In this document: one piece after another, positions 19,629 through 30,078 of the stretch | How positions within the stretch are numbered: the first letter of the stretch is position 1 | Layout of the letters: the number at the start of each line of letters is the position of its first letter | Origin: a virus | IMG/VR virus record: IMGVR_UViG_3300022221_000011 | Span: 1-49,130 of that record | Strand: one strand, 5' to 3' | Length of the DNA: 49,130 bases | Program-made: the position numbers and the translations under genes | Notes under the pieces: generated by a model | Seen by the model: the letters and a program-made list of their open reading frames with translations, nothing else | What the model was told of the DNA's origin: nothing | Databases searched by the model: none

Positions 19629-21067
19629 TATTCTATTTTCCCTGTTGCTGGATTAAATTTAAGTCTCTTTGCTTGTTTCGTGGACTCTGGCACCTCTACT
19701 TTAAGGTCTACAGGCAAATCGTACTGAGGGCTTTGCATTACCTTCTCGGCTTTTTTGTTGTGTTCATTTATGATAGCAATGTTAATTCTTTCACCTATGT
19801 CAAGCAACTTTCGGATAGATTGCTCGTCAAGGCTTATGTCTCCACCAGCTATCTTCATTGCGAACTCACGGTCAGCATCAGAAAGCCCAGTACCAGCACC
19901 AAATTGCTTGATGATTTTACCGACAAGGCTACCAGCATTAGCGGCAAAAGTTTCGGTATTTTCTATCGTCTGCCCGCCTAGCTTCATCCCACCAAGCTTA
20001 AGGAATTTATTGAAGGCCAATTTAACCTTCGCACCAGTGCCAGAGAAGATACCTGCATCTAACTGTTTTACCCCATCCCTGATTATGTTTATTGTTCCAG
20101 CTGAGTCTTGAGCGTCTATCTGTGACTTAACGGTAGCATCTGCTGTCTGCTTGCCCAACTCCTCAAAAAACTTGTTCTGGCTTTTTGAACCACCTATATT
20201 AATTACCTGCCCTGTCTTTGGAGCTACTTCACCGACAAGAATATCATATCTATTTGTTTCTGGATTTAGTTGATACCTCAAAGTCTTACCGCCTACAATT
20301 ATATCTGTTGTTTCATGGGTTGGCTTAGGTGCTTTCGTCTCAGGGAGTTTTCCTGCCTTAGCTTTCGCAAGACTATCTATGTGCCGCAATAATGAAGAGT
20401 TCTCTTCAGCTATTGCTTGAATCTCTTGCTGTATCTGTGCCATTTCTTCAGGCTTTTTCGACTTAATTAATTGCTCTTCTAGTTGTGACTTCCTAGTATT
20501 ATTATCATTTAGAGCTGCTATATTTATCTGACTCTGTAGGATTTCACTTTTTTGTAAATCTTCTATAGCCTGGTCTCTATCGGCGGCAGACATTGTTTCA
20601 AATCCTCCAACGTTTTTTACTAGACCACGCTTTCTAGCAAAATCAAGAACAATATTTTGAGATGAAGGGTATTTATCCAATGCCCTGAATTGGGGTATAT
20701 CCTCTAACAGCATAGGGGTTTTCTTTTTTTCTTCTTCTTCTGCCATAATAGATTTGTCTACTTCACTTATTTGTGGTTCCCCCTCCCCTTGGGCTTGCAA
20801 CGCTGGACCCCGTTCAGCAGGAGGGGTAAAGTCTGCGCCGTATGGAGACAAGTCTACTGAGGCATCTGAAAAATCTATTGCGCTCCCTTGTGGTTGCTGC
20901 TCTTGTGCTGCGCCTATAGCAACCGGCCTATTCGCTGCCTCTGCGGCCAGCTTATCAGCAGCGGCCTTTTCTTTTTCTTTCCTTAATTCAGAAGCAGCAT
21001 CAATAAGTTCTTTAGCCGTACCCCTTAATGCCCCTGATCTTCCTATAGCTTCTAGTGCGCCAGCCAT
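19628..21067 (-). CDS. Internal virion / ejection protein (479 aa)
   Basis: Ala/Glu-rich helical N-terminus (ELRKEKEKAAADKLAAEAANR), central coiled coil (IQQEIQAIAEENSSLLRHI), then a domain with GAGTGLSDADREFAMKIAGGDISL near residue 400, a motif typical of phage virion structural or tape-measure-like proteins. Start overlaps 21052-21879 by 16 nt. Likely DNA-ejection component. Confidence 0.6.
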   Translation of the reverse strand: MAGALEAIGRSGALRGTAKELIDAASELRKEKEKAAADKLAAEAANRPVAIGAAQEQQPQGSAIDFSDASVDLSPYGADFTPPAERGPALQAQGEGEPQISEVDKSIMAEEEEKKKTPMLLEDIPQFRALDKYPSSQNIVLDFARKRGLVKNVGGFETMSAADRDQAIEDLQKSEILQSQINIAALNDNNTRKSQLEEQLIKSKKPEEMAQIQQEIQAIAEENSSLLRHIDSLAKAKAGKLPETKAPKPTHETTDIIVGGKTLRYQLNPETNRYDILVGEVAPKTGQVINIGGSKSQNKFFEELGKQTADATVKSQIDAQDSAGTINIIRDGVKQLDAGIFSGTGAKVKLAFNKFLKLGGMKLGGQTIENTETFAANAGSLVGKIIKQFGAGTGLSDADREFAMKIAGGDISLDEQSIRKLLDIGERINIAIINEHNKKAEKVMQSPQYDLPVDLKVEVPESTKQAKRLKFNPATGKIE

Positions 21068-21879
21068 AATACCCTCCCGTATTTCGTTATGTTAAAAACA
21101 AGCCTGCTGAAATGAGATAGGGCGCTATAAGCAAACTTACCAAACCAACTTGTTTTTATTCTAGGCTGCATCCTGTGAGCCATTTCAAATGTAACCGGAA
21201 TCCATACTTTGCTTACCATCGAAGTCACAAATTTTGATTTCTGCATCAACCTTGCTAAGGGTGTTGCCCAAGCAATGTATCCTTCGTATACATCATTGTC
21301 TATATGCTTGATTCTGTAGGCTATTGCTATAGTCTTAAGCCTTCTAGTCATTATCCCTTGCCTTTCAAGCTCAGTACAAAGGACTGAAAGATTAGCCAAT
21401 ATCCCACCTCCAGCCCTGCCAACTCCCGCCCCAACTTTACCGCCAGCCACTCCACCGGTAGCCAAGCCTATTCCTGTTCCTATGAGAGCGCCGATATCTC
21501 CACCTCCCGCTGCCCTTGCAGCAGCACTTTCTTTTTCTGCCTCAAGGTTATATCTTTCTATATCCAGCGCCCTTTCCCTTTCTTTCTCTGCTGCCATAGT
21601 AGCAGGTGCTATCTGAGCGCCTATAGCGCCCTTTGTAGCCGCCTCAATCGCTTCGGGGGCTATAGCCCTACCTGTCACGGCTTGCGTCTGCTTAAGGCCT
21701 TTTGTAATCTCTCCTATGTCAAAAGGCTGTATGGTGACAGCACCGCCTCCCTTTAATGCGGAACTCTCTTGTCCCGGCATTAGCTTACCGGCTATCTTCG
21801 CTCCCGCCCGAACCGTTTCAGACAGGCCACCCGTGGCAACAGCCTTGACCGCCCTTTTAGTATACCTACTTAACCCCAT
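21052..21879 (-). CDS. Internal virion protein (275 aa)
   Basis: Ala/Gly-rich helical first half with a Gly zipper (ALIGTGIGLATGGVAGGKVGAG), then a Cys-containing globular second half (LCTELERQG, IAYRIKHID, YEGYIAWATPLARL) common in podoviral ejection proteins. Gene order with the next two fits a three-protein ejection set. Confidence 0.6.
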   Translation of the reverse strand: MGLSRYTKRAVKAVATGGLSETVRAGAKIAGKLMPGQESSALKGGGAVTIQPFDIGEITKGLKQTQAVTGRAIAPEAIEAATKGAIGAQIAPATMAAEKERERALDIERYNLEAEKESAAARAAGGGDIGALIGTGIGLATGGVAGGKVGAGVGRAGGGILANLSVLCTELERQGIMTRRLKTIAIAYRIKHIDNDVYEGYIAWATPLARLMQKSKFVTSMVSKVWIPVTFEMAHRMQPRIKTSWFGKFAYSALSHFSRLVFNITKYGRVLWLAH

Positions 21880-21880
21880 A

Positions 21881-24800
21881 TCAGCCTCCTAAGCTCTCTC
21901 TGATTCTTTTATAATAAACACCAAGGTATAAAGGTTCCAATCCACTCGTCTCGTCATTCGTAGTAAGATTGAACTTCAATGAATGGAATATATGCCCCCC
22001 TTGATGATTGACACTTTTTGTCACTTTAGTAACTCTGCTCCCAGAAGCCAATGGAGAAATTGCAGGAAAAGCTGTGCCTGTAGTTTTGGTATCTCCATAG
22101 TGCGTTACTGATATATTATTTGCCGTATTCGTTTTGGCTACCGTAATTAGCTTAATATTTCTTAACTGTGTTTCAGTCATTACAGTGCCATCAAGTGTAA
22201 CATCGCCTATATGAAGTTCAGACACTATATTGCTACCATCAAAGGTGGTTCCGTTTTCAAGTCTTTCCAGATACCCTGTATCAATAGACCCGTATGTATA
22301 TCTATTACCTGAAGTGTCTATAACGTCAAATCCAGACTGTAGGTAAGTTCCCCTGTCGATCTGATACCACTTGAACCGTCTTACGTCAAATACCCACTCT
22401 TCATTGAGGGTGGCAGACGCTCCCGTAGCAACAAGCCAATGGTATTCGTCTCTGTCTTCATCTACGAAGGCCACCGAATCAGCTATTTTTGATGTATTGA
22501 TTCTTCCAAGAACATCACTAATGTCTTCGTCTATCTGCAAGAAATCCCTTCCGTTGTAAAGATAAACACCGTTAATCCCTTGCCATATAGCAGCATGATA
22601 ACCAGGGTTCCCATCTGAAGGTTCAACGTTAACAGACTTCATTGTGAGTGGCGCTACACAGCCTATCCCATCCGAGGCTTTATACCATGTATAGTTTTGG
22701 GGAGAATTGCCCTCCACAACCCACGTTTCGTTCTTTTTACATAGGATGGTTAAGTTGTAAAGAGAAGAGCTAAACAAGCTATACAGCCCAACACCGGCAG
22801 TAAGTTCTTCATCATTACCGAACGAAAGCTCTATTGAATCCGTTCCGTTAAATACGGAGTTGGACCCACTAGCTCCAACCTTAATGGAATTCTTCTTATC
22901 GTCTTGGTCTGAACATAAAATCAATCTATTATGCGAAAGTATAGGAAACTTATATCCGTTAATTTGTTTTTGTGCAGGTATGCCACCTATGTAATAAATC
23001 TTCACATTAGCACTATAAGTAATGCCCTGCCCTGCAATAAGTGGAAATATCCTATAGTAATAAAGCGATGGTTTTCCTTCTTCTGTCTTTCTCATTTCCT
23101 CTCCGTCTAATGGAGACGTAAAACGAATTATACCACTTTGACCCATAGAGGCATCATTTAATGCCGTGCCATCCCTTTCAACGGAAAGAGGTTTCCATAT
23201 TCCTCCACTCCAATACTCGATCCACATATGCCCCTGAACCGTGTTGCCATTCTCAGACACAAATCTTATATCTAGCCCTGTGAGCTTTTCGGTGAACCCT
23301 ACAACCAATTCCCCGTTATACCCCCCTATGTCTGCAAATGTAGCTGTATTGGCTGAATTGTAAGTAGGCTCAAACACGTTAATCGTATTATCGTACTTAT
23401 TTGCTCCATTATACGCCACAAAAGACAATTCCTGCCTTGTTTCACCGTCCCACAAATCCCTTATTTGCTGCATACTCATATCAAGTGTAAGTTGAGATAT
23501 GGTGGTAGTATTATCTACGGATAAAAACGTAAACCTATACCAATAGAGGTATGTGTTATTGAAGAGCCTCGGTTTAGATGTTGCAGAAGTGTCGGAAAAT
23601 GTTATACTTCCTGTTTGCGCTAAAGAAACGCCTCCCGAAGCAGTCCCATCCGTAGGGGATACTATGTCAACCCAATATCCTGTTGTTATGTTGCCGGAAG
23701 AAGATATTTGCCATTCTTCAACCTTAACGCTACTCGCGGTTGCATTAGCTGTGCCTACATAAAACTTAGCACCCTTTATTGGCCTTACAGCACCAACCAT
23801 TACGTACGCTGCCGCTGTACCATAAGCGGAATTTCTAGGATCAAAATAATCGGTATGCAGGGCGGTACCTTTCCCTATCCTGAACTCATCTATATCTGCG
23901 GTAATATAGTCTGATAGAACAGCACCGTTATAGAAAGCCCCAATATAAACCGTCCCTGTGTAATTTGCAGCCCTCGTTGCTCCGGTTATTGTGGCATCAT
24001 TGAAATAAACAAGAGACCCGTCTACGAATAAGTACCAGTCGTTCCCGTTTTCAGTTACTTCTACATGGTGCCATGCACCGGTTTCAATATTGGTTGTACT
24101 GGTTAATCCCAATATCGTCGTGGTAACACCGGCTATATTAATTTCAACGATAATTCTATTAAAACTATACGCTATTCTAAACCAGTTGTTAGCATCTGTG
24201 GCATGTGAGTATATGGTCCCGTCAGCCGTAGGTTTAATATAAAAGTCTACCGTGAAAACCCCGCCGCTAAAATCGAAGTCTGCATTATCTGGAATTGTTA
24301 AATATGCGTTAGTGCCATTAAACGTAGCGGCATGTGTACCCATCTTTGCAGACGTGGTAAATGTAACATTGTTATTCGTTACCGTATGCGGAGTTGTTGG
24401 GGACGAATCTGTTACATTATTGTCAAGATGAAGTAGTAACGTGGTATTTTGTGGAGTGCCAGAACCAACCGTAGTAAGGGTTGCTATATTCTGTGAATCA
24501 GTAAGGGTGTTCTGGGTAGCCGTTGTGTAGTCTTTAAACAAATTTCCATCTGGGTTATAGTTTACGAACCCACTAGAAAAATGCTCATCCCCGCCCCAGA
24601 CAAGAGACTCCTTCCCGTTACAATAAGCTATATTGCCAGCCAAGGCTTTACTAAACACACCAACACTGGACCCTGACGAATCTGTATGCAATGCCGTTGC
24701 AGCAAAATCTCCCGTATTAGGTATTGCTGTTGTATTCTGGAATACCTTTGATTCTGTCTCTCCAGAATTAAACGCCTGAACTAAGACGTGGTTTTCTGAG

Positions 24801-25036
24801 GGTTGATCCTTCTTGAAGTGGATACCGCTTCTAATCTTGGGATGACTAGACAGTGCCGTAGTATTAATCTTTGTCATACCGGCAATACTCTTGGGATTAG
24901 TATCGGTATAACGCATATTCTTAAGGCTTTGAAAGTTAGCCTCACCTGTTGGGCTTATTACGGTTGCATCTTCTCCGGTAATGAGCTTTCCAGTTAAGGC
25001 TACCTCAACAGGTATGAGCGGTTTATCATCTGCCAC
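21881..25036 (-). CDS. Tail hub/nozzle-type protein with LamG insertion (1051 aa)
   Basis: The GTG at 25036 follows AGAGGAAG and overlaps the previous stop. Longer ATG extensions would lie inside 25026-25955 and are less likely. Residues about 200-390 form a LamG/concanavalin-type domain (LLLHLDNNVTDSS, AATFNGTNAYLTIPD, WHHVEVTENG, DEFRIGKG). The C-terminal half (GVYLYNGRDFLQID, WYQIDRGTY) resembles the beta-propeller of podoviral tail proteins. Probably binds host surface glycans (inference). Confidence 0.65.
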   Translation of the reverse strand: MADDKPLIPVEVALTGKLITGEDATVISPTGEANFQSLKNMRYTDTNPKSIAGMTKINTTALSSHPKIRSGIHFKKDQPSENHVLVQAFNSGETESKVFQNTTAIPNTGDFAATALHTDSSGSSVGVFSKALAGNIAYCNGKESLVWGGDEHFSSGFVNYNPDGNLFKDYTTATQNTLTDSQNIATLTTVGSGTPQNTTLLLHLDNNVTDSSPTTPHTVTNNNVTFTTSAKMGTHAATFNGTNAYLTIPDNADFDFSGGVFTVDFYIKPTADGTIYSHATDANNWFRIAYSFNRIIVEINIAGVTTTILGLTSTTNIETGAWHHVEVTENGNDWYLFVDGSLVYFNDATITGATRAANYTGTVYIGAFYNGAVLSDYITADIDEFRIGKGTALHTDYFDPRNSAYGTAAAYVMVGAVRPIKGAKFYVGTANATASSVKVEEWQISSSGNITTGYWVDIVSPTDGTASGGVSLAQTGSITFSDTSATSKPRLFNNTYLYWYRFTFLSVDNTTTISQLTLDMSMQQIRDLWDGETRQELSFVAYNGANKYDNTINVFEPTYNSANTATFADIGGYNGELVVGFTEKLTGLDIRFVSENGNTVQGHMWIEYWSGGIWKPLSVERDGTALNDASMGQSGIIRFTSPLDGEEMRKTEEGKPSLYYYRIFPLIAGQGITYSANVKIYYIGGIPAQKQINGYKFPILSHNRLILCSDQDDKKNSIKVGASGSNSVFNGTDSIELSFGNDEELTAGVGLYSLFSSSLYNLTILCKKNETWVVEGNSPQNYTWYKASDGIGCVAPLTMKSVNVEPSDGNPGYHAAIWQGINGVYLYNGRDFLQIDEDISDVLGRINTSKIADSVAFVDEDRDEYHWLVATGASATLNEEWVFDVRRFKWYQIDRGTYLQSGFDVIDTSGNRYTYGSIDTGYLERLENGTTFDGSNIVSELHIGDVTLDGTVMTETQLRNIKLITVAKTNTANNISVTHYGDTKTTGTAFPAISPLASGSRVTKVTKSVNHQGGHIFHSLKFNLTTNDETSGLEPLYLGVYYKRIRESLGG

Positions 25037-25955
25037 TAAATCTTCCTCTACGTCTAGCCTTAAGGTTGACGCTAACATCATTACGGCGCAAAGTACCATT
25101 AATGGTATTAGCTTGTGTCCTGACCTGCCTGTCAAAGTGTGCATAAAACGCATCACCATAATTAGGTTCCCTATCCCTATATTTATATAACCATGCTGCG
25201 TACTTTATGAGTGAGTCCATGTATTGAGATGGCACCCGAAACATCCCATAATCGCTATAAACTGGTGCAGGTCTCTGTATGTAGTGAACTGTAATGGTGT
25301 AGTTAGCCACAGAGCAAGCAGGGTCAAGGACTATCTGCAAATTACCCTGTGGCTGGATTACATAACTATCACCAGAAGTCCAATCGTTATTCGTACCACC
25401 AAACAAGGCCGTAACGAGTACGGTAGATGAAGTCTTTGACAGAACTATCCCATCAGACCCATCGGTAATATTGTGGACAATATCGCCAGCACTCACATCA
25501 GAGAAGTCGGCCCCTGTATCAGTTAAGGTAGATTCCCCTGCACTAGCCGCTCCAGCACTTGTGGTAGTACTTGATATTCTGGTATCAAGTGTTGAACTAT
25601 TAAGTATTGTGAAGAATCCCGGTATCTCTACAGGAGTTGTATTGCCTTCATACACAACATCCTCATAGTCCCTCCAGAATATATATTGATCTGTAGACCC
25701 GTTATTAATGCTTATGAAAGGAATATTCTGACCATCCCTAAGATACAGTTCCATGAAGTCTGCATTCAAGTCATATGCTGTCTGATTAGCAACAGTGGTG
25801 ATTGATTGACTTGCTCTTAAGAATTTAGTCCTTCTGATAAATTCATAAGCAGCTTGATTCAGATAATCATAAGACGTTTTAGTGTCTATAAAGCCTGAAT
25901 CAGAGGCTTCATTAAGAATCTGTCTTAGGTTTCTCAGTAATTCCTTTCCGTCCAT
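25026..25955 (-). CDS. Head-tail adaptor-type protein (309 aa)
   Basis: Starts with a four-helix style domain (LLRNLRQILNEASDSGFI, YDYLNQAAYEFIRRTKFLRA), then NQTAYDLNADFMELY and a beta insertion. This order matches the connector family that follows capsid genes in many podoviruses. A Ser/Thr/Ala-rich beta domain sits in the middle. Basic C-terminus. Confidence 0.65.
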   Translation of the reverse strand: MDGKELLRNLRQILNEASDSGFIDTKTSYDYLNQAAYEFIRRTKFLRASQSITTVANQTAYDLNADFMELYLRDGQNIPFISINNGSTDQYIFWRDYEDVVYEGNTTPVEIPGFFTILNSSTLDTRISSTTTSAGAASAGESTLTDTGADFSDVSAGDIVHNITDGSDGIVLSKTSSTVLVTALFGGTNNDWTSGDSYVIQPQGNLQIVLDPACSVANYTITVHYIQRPAPVYSDYGMFRVPSQYMDSLIKYAAWLYKYRDREPNYGDAFYAHFDRQVRTQANTINGTLRRNDVSVNLKARRRGRFSGR

Positions 25956-26524
25956 TATGCAGCCACGGCCTGCCTGGTTGCGTTACCTTCTGCAACCTTA
26001 TCACGCCTTAGAACCTCGATATTTGAAGGCTCGTTAAGAAGCTTGCCAAGAATCTTAAAAGGCTTTGCTGCCTGATTTCGGCTTACCTTACGGTCTTGCC
26101 CCATCTTAATACCACAAGACTTAGCAATAGAAGCCTCTTCAGGGTTAAGGGTAATGCAAGGCTGAGTCATTCTACTGGCTTCAGTATGAGCGTCTACTAT
26201 ACCCATGTGCATCTCCGAACGGGTATACATTGATTCGCTGATCTTCTCACCAAGAGATTTATATAGTTTCCAAAGCTTGTCTCTTTCTGCATCGCTAGGC
26301 TTTGGTTTCGATTTCAAAATAGTGTCTAGTTTTTCTTGCTTATTAGCCATGTCCTGACGCTGTACAGGAACTTTGTCGGCAGGGATAAGCCCCATATCGA
26401 GCGATCTTTTAAGACTTGCAATAGATTCTTTCAGTTCATCAATATGCCGGTCAAAATACCATGCCGGATATTCCGAAGCATTACCACCTTTCGAGTTTTT
26501 ATCTACTTCACCAAATACTTCCAT
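25955..26524 (-). CDS. Hypothetical virion protein (189 aa)
   Basis: Helical; central coiled-coil SIASLKRSLDMGLIPADKV and RDKLWKLYKSLGEKISE. One-base stop/start overlap with the adaptor gene. No family recognised. Position suggests head completion. Confidence 0.5.
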   Translation of the reverse strand: MEVFGEVDKNSKGGNASEYPAWYFDRHIDELKESIASLKRSLDMGLIPADKVPVQRQDMANKQEKLDTILKSKPKPSDAERDKLWKLYKSLGEKISESMYTRSEMHMGIVDAHTEASRMTQPCITLNPEEASIAKSCGIKMGQDRKVSRNQAAKPFKILGKLLNEPSNIEVLRRDKVAEGNATRQAVAA

Positions 26525-26572
26525 ATATATCCTCCTGTTTTAAAAATACGGGGGCGTTATGCCCCCGCTTAG

Positions 26573-27031
26573 TTATGACAATGCTACAGCACCTACATTT
26601 TCAACAATAGTACCATTACCAGCACTATCAAAATAAACAACCAATGCCTCATTAGGGGCGTTAAGAGTTGCTACATTGTTAGTACCGTTAAACGTACCTG
26701 CCGTAAGTGTAAGGGTATGTGCAGCCGTTCCACTGGCGCTTGTGTCTTTTACTATAAACAAGCCCTGGTGATTAGAAGCATCAGCTATAGTAGCTGCCAC
26801 TACCACCGTGGCATGGTTTAGCTCGACAGACTGGATGCCAGCCGTAACATTCCCGGTTACAGTAAGTTCTTGAACGCGGCCAGAAATACTAGCGGCACCG
26901 TTAATCTCAGCGGCAGTAGCAGAAATCAGTACCCCTGCTTGATATAGGTTCCCACTTGCATCGCATACGGTAACTGGAGAAACTTCAGTCCCTACCTCAA
27001 GACCGCCATCAAATTTACTTGGATCAGCCAT
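26573..27031 (-). CDS. Putative capsid decoration/fibre protein (152 aa)
   Basis: Beta-rich, Ala/Thr/Val-rich, no long helices. SPVTVCDASGNLYQAG and HTLTLTAGTFNGTNN repeats resemble small head-decoration or structural proteins next to the capsid gene. Confidence 0.5.
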   Translation of the reverse strand: MADPSKFDGGLEVGTEVSPVTVCDASGNLYQAGVLISATAAEINGAASISGRVQELTVTGNVTAGIQSVELNHATVVVAATIADASNHQGLFIVKDTSASGTAAHTLTLTAGTFNGTNNVATLNAPNEALVVYFDSAGNGTIVENVGAVALS

Positions 27032-27082
27032 ATTGGTCTCCTTTCCTAAAATAGGAGGGTCCGAAGACCCTCCGGTTAAGTG

Positions 27083-28006
27083 TTAGCTAACGATATGGCC
27101 GTAAATCCATCTCCAATCCCTATACCCATAGGAACATCTGTAGTATACGCTAGTCTTGAGTTGTTTCGTCTCATAGTCTACCGTATTTTCAATTTCAGGA
27201 TTTACACGGTTAAACCATACAGCATCACGCTTCATCATGTCCTTATCGACCATATACCAGTTGTTGGTATCGTAGTCATCAAGACGAAGGTAAGGAATAA
27301 CCTCATACCGACCGTACTGGTTATTCTTCGTGTGGTTAGCCGTTTCATACCCCTTAGGAGTGCCTACAAGCTCGTCAGCCGTATCAGCGAGGTTGTCCGG
27401 CACTACAAGGGCCAGATTATCCCCAACTTCAATACGCTCACCGATATCGTTCCTGAACTGCCTCATGAGAATCCTGGTAGCAGCTACAGCAGTTTTGCTG
27501 AGAGCCGAAGTACCAGAGTTATCGAAACCAGAAGCAGTAGAGGCTCCAGACCTTGAAGCGTGAGAGCTAGAAACAAGAGCTACACCCTCTTCGTTAGTCA
27601 TGAAGTCAAAAGCACTAGAAGCTGAGTTAGCGAAAAGCCTTACAGCTTGCTTCTCTTTTGACCTACCAGCGGATTCCATAAGACCAGCAGCCCTTGCGTC
27701 AAGAACAGCATACTTCTTGTCGTCAATAAGCTTCCGCTCTACCATTATACCACCGGCATATTCCTTGTGTTCAATCTTCCTGTGAAACTCAGGAGAAATA
27801 GGAAGGTAGGAAATCTTCCCATTGAATTCAGGGATATCAGGAACCGCCCCGATATCAAGAAACTCTTCCCAAGCACTGTCAGAAGACATTACATTGAAGA
27901 ACGTAGGAATCATAGAGGCAAGCTCCTTGTGACGCCTTTCACCTACATCCTTAAGCCTTTTGTCAAGAAGGCGTACAAACTGAGAACTATCTAATGGACT
28001 ACCCAT
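27083..28006 (-). CDS. Major capsid protein (HK97 fold, Mu gpT-like)
   Basis: 307 aa. Sequence blocks typical of this capsid group: FNVMSSDSAWEEFLDIGAVPDIPEF, EYAGGIMVERKLIDD, LFANSASSAFDF, NLALVVPDNLADTA and a C-terminal YRCSYGYRDWRWIYGH. Follows scaffold and precedes the adaptor. Forms the shell. Confidence 0.8.
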   Translation of the reverse strand: MGSPLDSSQFVRLLDKRLKDVGERRHKELASMIPTFFNVMSSDSAWEEFLDIGAVPDIPEFNGKISYLPISPEFHRKIEHKEYAGGIMVERKLIDDKKYAVLDARAAGLMESAGRSKEKQAVRLFANSASSAFDFMTNEEGVALVSSSHASRSGASTASGFDNSGTSALSKTAVAATRILMRQFRNDIGERIEVGDNLALVVPDNLADTADELVGTPKGYETANHTKNNQYGRYEVIPYLRLDDYDTNNWYMVDKDMMKRDAVWFNRVNPEIENTVDYETKQLKTSVYYRCSYGYRDWRWIYGHIVS

Positions 28007-28020
28007 TGTTTAACCTCCTC

Positions 28021-28809
28021 TTATGTTCTTACTGAATCGAAATGACAGGGATGAAAACGGAATTCAACGTATTCGCGCCCTGCTTCTCTCAGATCCAGCC
28101 TGATTACATCAATCAGGAAATAGTTAGTAGTTACCGTAGCTCCCGTATCAACGAAAAGGGCTTCTGTCCCAATCTGCATACGAGAAAGACCTTGCGGCCT
28201 AAGATTAATCCTTACTACAGTGTCTCCGGCAACAGGAGCCGCATTAAGCGGCAAGTCCCAGGTAAGAGCCGTGGTAGAAGTATCGTCCGTTACCCGATAT
28301 GCCCCAGCCTGATCGCCAGACCGTACAAAAAGGGTAGAAAGACTTGCTACACCAGCTTCTTCTACAGCGGAACTAGTTGCGGTAACAGTAGTAGGCGTAC
28401 CACTAAGAGTACCTACGGTAGGTGCGGTCCCAAGCGTATCGGTATAAAGAGGTGCCCTAAGAACGGTCTGAGCCGTAATGAGGTCAATCTTTACCATAGC
28501 CTGTTTGTCACCTTTTGCCCACGGACCTTCTACGCTTACATAATCTTCCGAACCAGCAGAAGACGGGTCTTTGTAGAGAATCTTGTCCGTATTGTACGTT
28601 GAATCAAATGTCGGCGTTTTAAGATTGTTCCCAATTACAACGCCGTAGGGAACTTGCTTTCCAGTTGTATCGCCAGCACCAGTTGCAGCAGCCAAAGGCG
28701 CTACACCTTCGTTGCCAACTACTACCAATTGCTCATTATAGAGAGTATCGGTATTAATTAGTGGTGCCCAAATAGGCTGGCAACCGTTGTGAACTACTCT
28801 AAAGCCCAT
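28021..28809 (-). CDS. Capsid-associated structural protein (262 aa)
   Basis: Beta-rich with VVHNGCQPIWAPL, a Thr/Ala-rich middle (GTAPTVGTLSGTPTTVTATSS) and EYVEFRFHPCHF at the end. Found between scaffold and capsid genes in related layouts. Likely head protein, family uncertain. Confidence 0.55.
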   Translation of the reverse strand: MGFRVVHNGCQPIWAPLINTDTLYNEQLVVVGNEGVAPLAAATGAGDTTGKQVPYGVVIGNNLKTPTFDSTYNTDKILYKDPSSAGSEDYVSVEGPWAKGDKQAMVKIDLITAQTVLRAPLYTDTLGTAPTVGTLSGTPTTVTATSSAVEEAGVASLSTLFVRSGDQAGAYRVTDDTSTTALTWDLPLNAAPVAGDTVVRINLRPQGLSRMQIGTEALFVDTGATVTTNYFLIDVIRLDLREAGREYVEFRFHPCHFDSVRT

Positions 28810-28834
28810 TTTGTACCTCCAAATGTTTAATGGT

Positions 28835-29236
28835 TTAGTAGTCGCCTCTCCAGTTCAAAGAGCCACAGAAAGGACAACCACTGTTTACTACGGGTCTTAA
28901 ATCGTGCCTTATTCCTTTAGGTTCCCCGTCCGAACCTAATTCTAGTGTAACGTGAAAATGTTCTATACTCCCGCCCAAAACAGTAACGCTATTTAAAGGG
29001 TCTCCGTCGTAGGAACCTCCTACAGCAGGGTTATAGTAATCTTCGTGCGATACACCATTTCCACTTTGACCATCTCCCAACGCATCCCTATCTTCGTTAC
29101 ACGCCAGGAATCCGCAATGCCAGCAGCGGTAATACCTACCATCGTCTAAACCATTGCCTCTGTCAGGATTTCCTTTTCGAGGGATGGTTTTAGATTGCCG
29201 TGGTAGTCTACGGCCCCTGTCTCTTGCTCTAGCCAA
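28835..29236 (-). CDS. Zinc-ribbon protein in head operon (133 aa)
   Basis: Basic N-terminus (RARDRGRRLPRQSK), then CWHCGF near residue 38 and CPFCGSLNW near the end: a four-Cys zinc ribbon split by a long beta segment. Unusual in a head-gene cluster. Function unknown. Confidence 0.6.
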   Translation of the reverse strand: MARARDRGRRLPRQSKTIPRKGNPDRGNGLDDGRYYRCWHCGFLACNEDRDALGDGQSGNGVSHEDYYNPAVGGSYDGDPLNSVTVLGGSIEHFHVTLELGSDGEPKGIRHDLRPVVNSGCPFCGSLNWRGDY

Positions 29237-29237
29237 A

Positions 29238-30053
29238 TTAAGCCCTTATATATGCGGGGGCTTCTCCGCTTAAAGCTTCTGCTGCTTCCTCGTCGCTCAT
29301 GCCTGTAGCCTTAATGAAATCTCTTGCTTCCTGGCTCAACTTAGGCAACTTAAGCTCTCTCCCAGGAACCTTGTCTTTACCACCCCCACCAAGGGGCGCT
29401 CTAGGCTTCTCGCCTTTCAGTGGGATAACGTTTTTCTTCACAGCAAGGCTTTTAATTACATTCTTAATGTTTTTAGCTGCATCCCTTGAACCGTTATCAG
29501 AATGACGTACATTGAATTCCTCCGTTTTAAGACGGGCAATAATCTCCTCCCTAACATCATCTTCCTCATCGGCCACAAGGTCTTTCATTGTATCTACATA
29601 ATCCTTCGTATATTGCTCTGCTTTCTGTACCGCTACCGTCTTACTCGCCTGCTCCTTTTTTTCAAGAGCCTCGTCTATAAGCTTTTGAAGCTCAGACTTG
29701 GTTTCAGGCATAATAAAATCATCTTCTTCCGGCTCTTCCTTGGCCGTCAAATTATTGATGGCCTCAAGAGCCTTGGCTAGTCTTTCGTTATTTTCGATAG
29801 ACTGCCTTTCTAGTTGCGCCTCTAGTTCCTTTACCTTTCTACCAAGTTTTGATCTCTCAGCGTTTTCCTTTTCAGCATCAGGTTCCGCAGGTATCTCTTC
29901 TTCCTGTTCTTCCTCAGCCTCTTCTTCTTCACTTGACTCTTCTTCAATTACTTCCTCTTCGGTGGCTTCTTCAGCGACCCCTACGGCTTCATCTGCGGCC
30001 CTATCCAGTTCTTCATCACTAACTGGCTGGCTGGCTTCTTCAGCTTCTGACAT
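29238..30053 (-). CDS. Scaffolding protein (271 aa)
   Basis: Highly acidic N-terminus (EEVIEEESSEEEEAEEEQEE), long coiled coil (LGRKVKELEAQLERQ), basic C-terminal region before a terminal helix (LSQEARDFIKATGM). Composition and position directly upstream of the capsid genes are those of a phage scaffold. Confidence 0.75.
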   Translation of the reverse strand: MSEAEEASQPVSDEELDRAADEAVGVAEEATEEEVIEEESSEEEEAEEEQEEEIPAEPDAEKENAERSKLGRKVKELEAQLERQSIENNERLAKALEAINNLTAKEEPEEDDFIMPETKSELQKLIDEALEKKEQASKTVAVQKAEQYTKDYVDTMKDLVADEEDDVREEIIARLKTEEFNVRHSDNGSRDAAKNIKNVIKSLAVKKNVIPLKGEKPRAPLGGGGKDKVPGRELKLPKLSQEARDFIKATGMSDEEAAEALSGEAPAYIRA

Positions 30054-30078
30054 TTACTACCTCCTGTTTAAATTTAAT

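Noticed and set aside
24803-25190. ATG starts upstream of 25036 for the large tail protein
   Set aside because: They lie deep inside the adaptor gene, have no good ribosome site, and would add an unlikely hydrophobic leader; the GTG with AGAGGAAG fits better.
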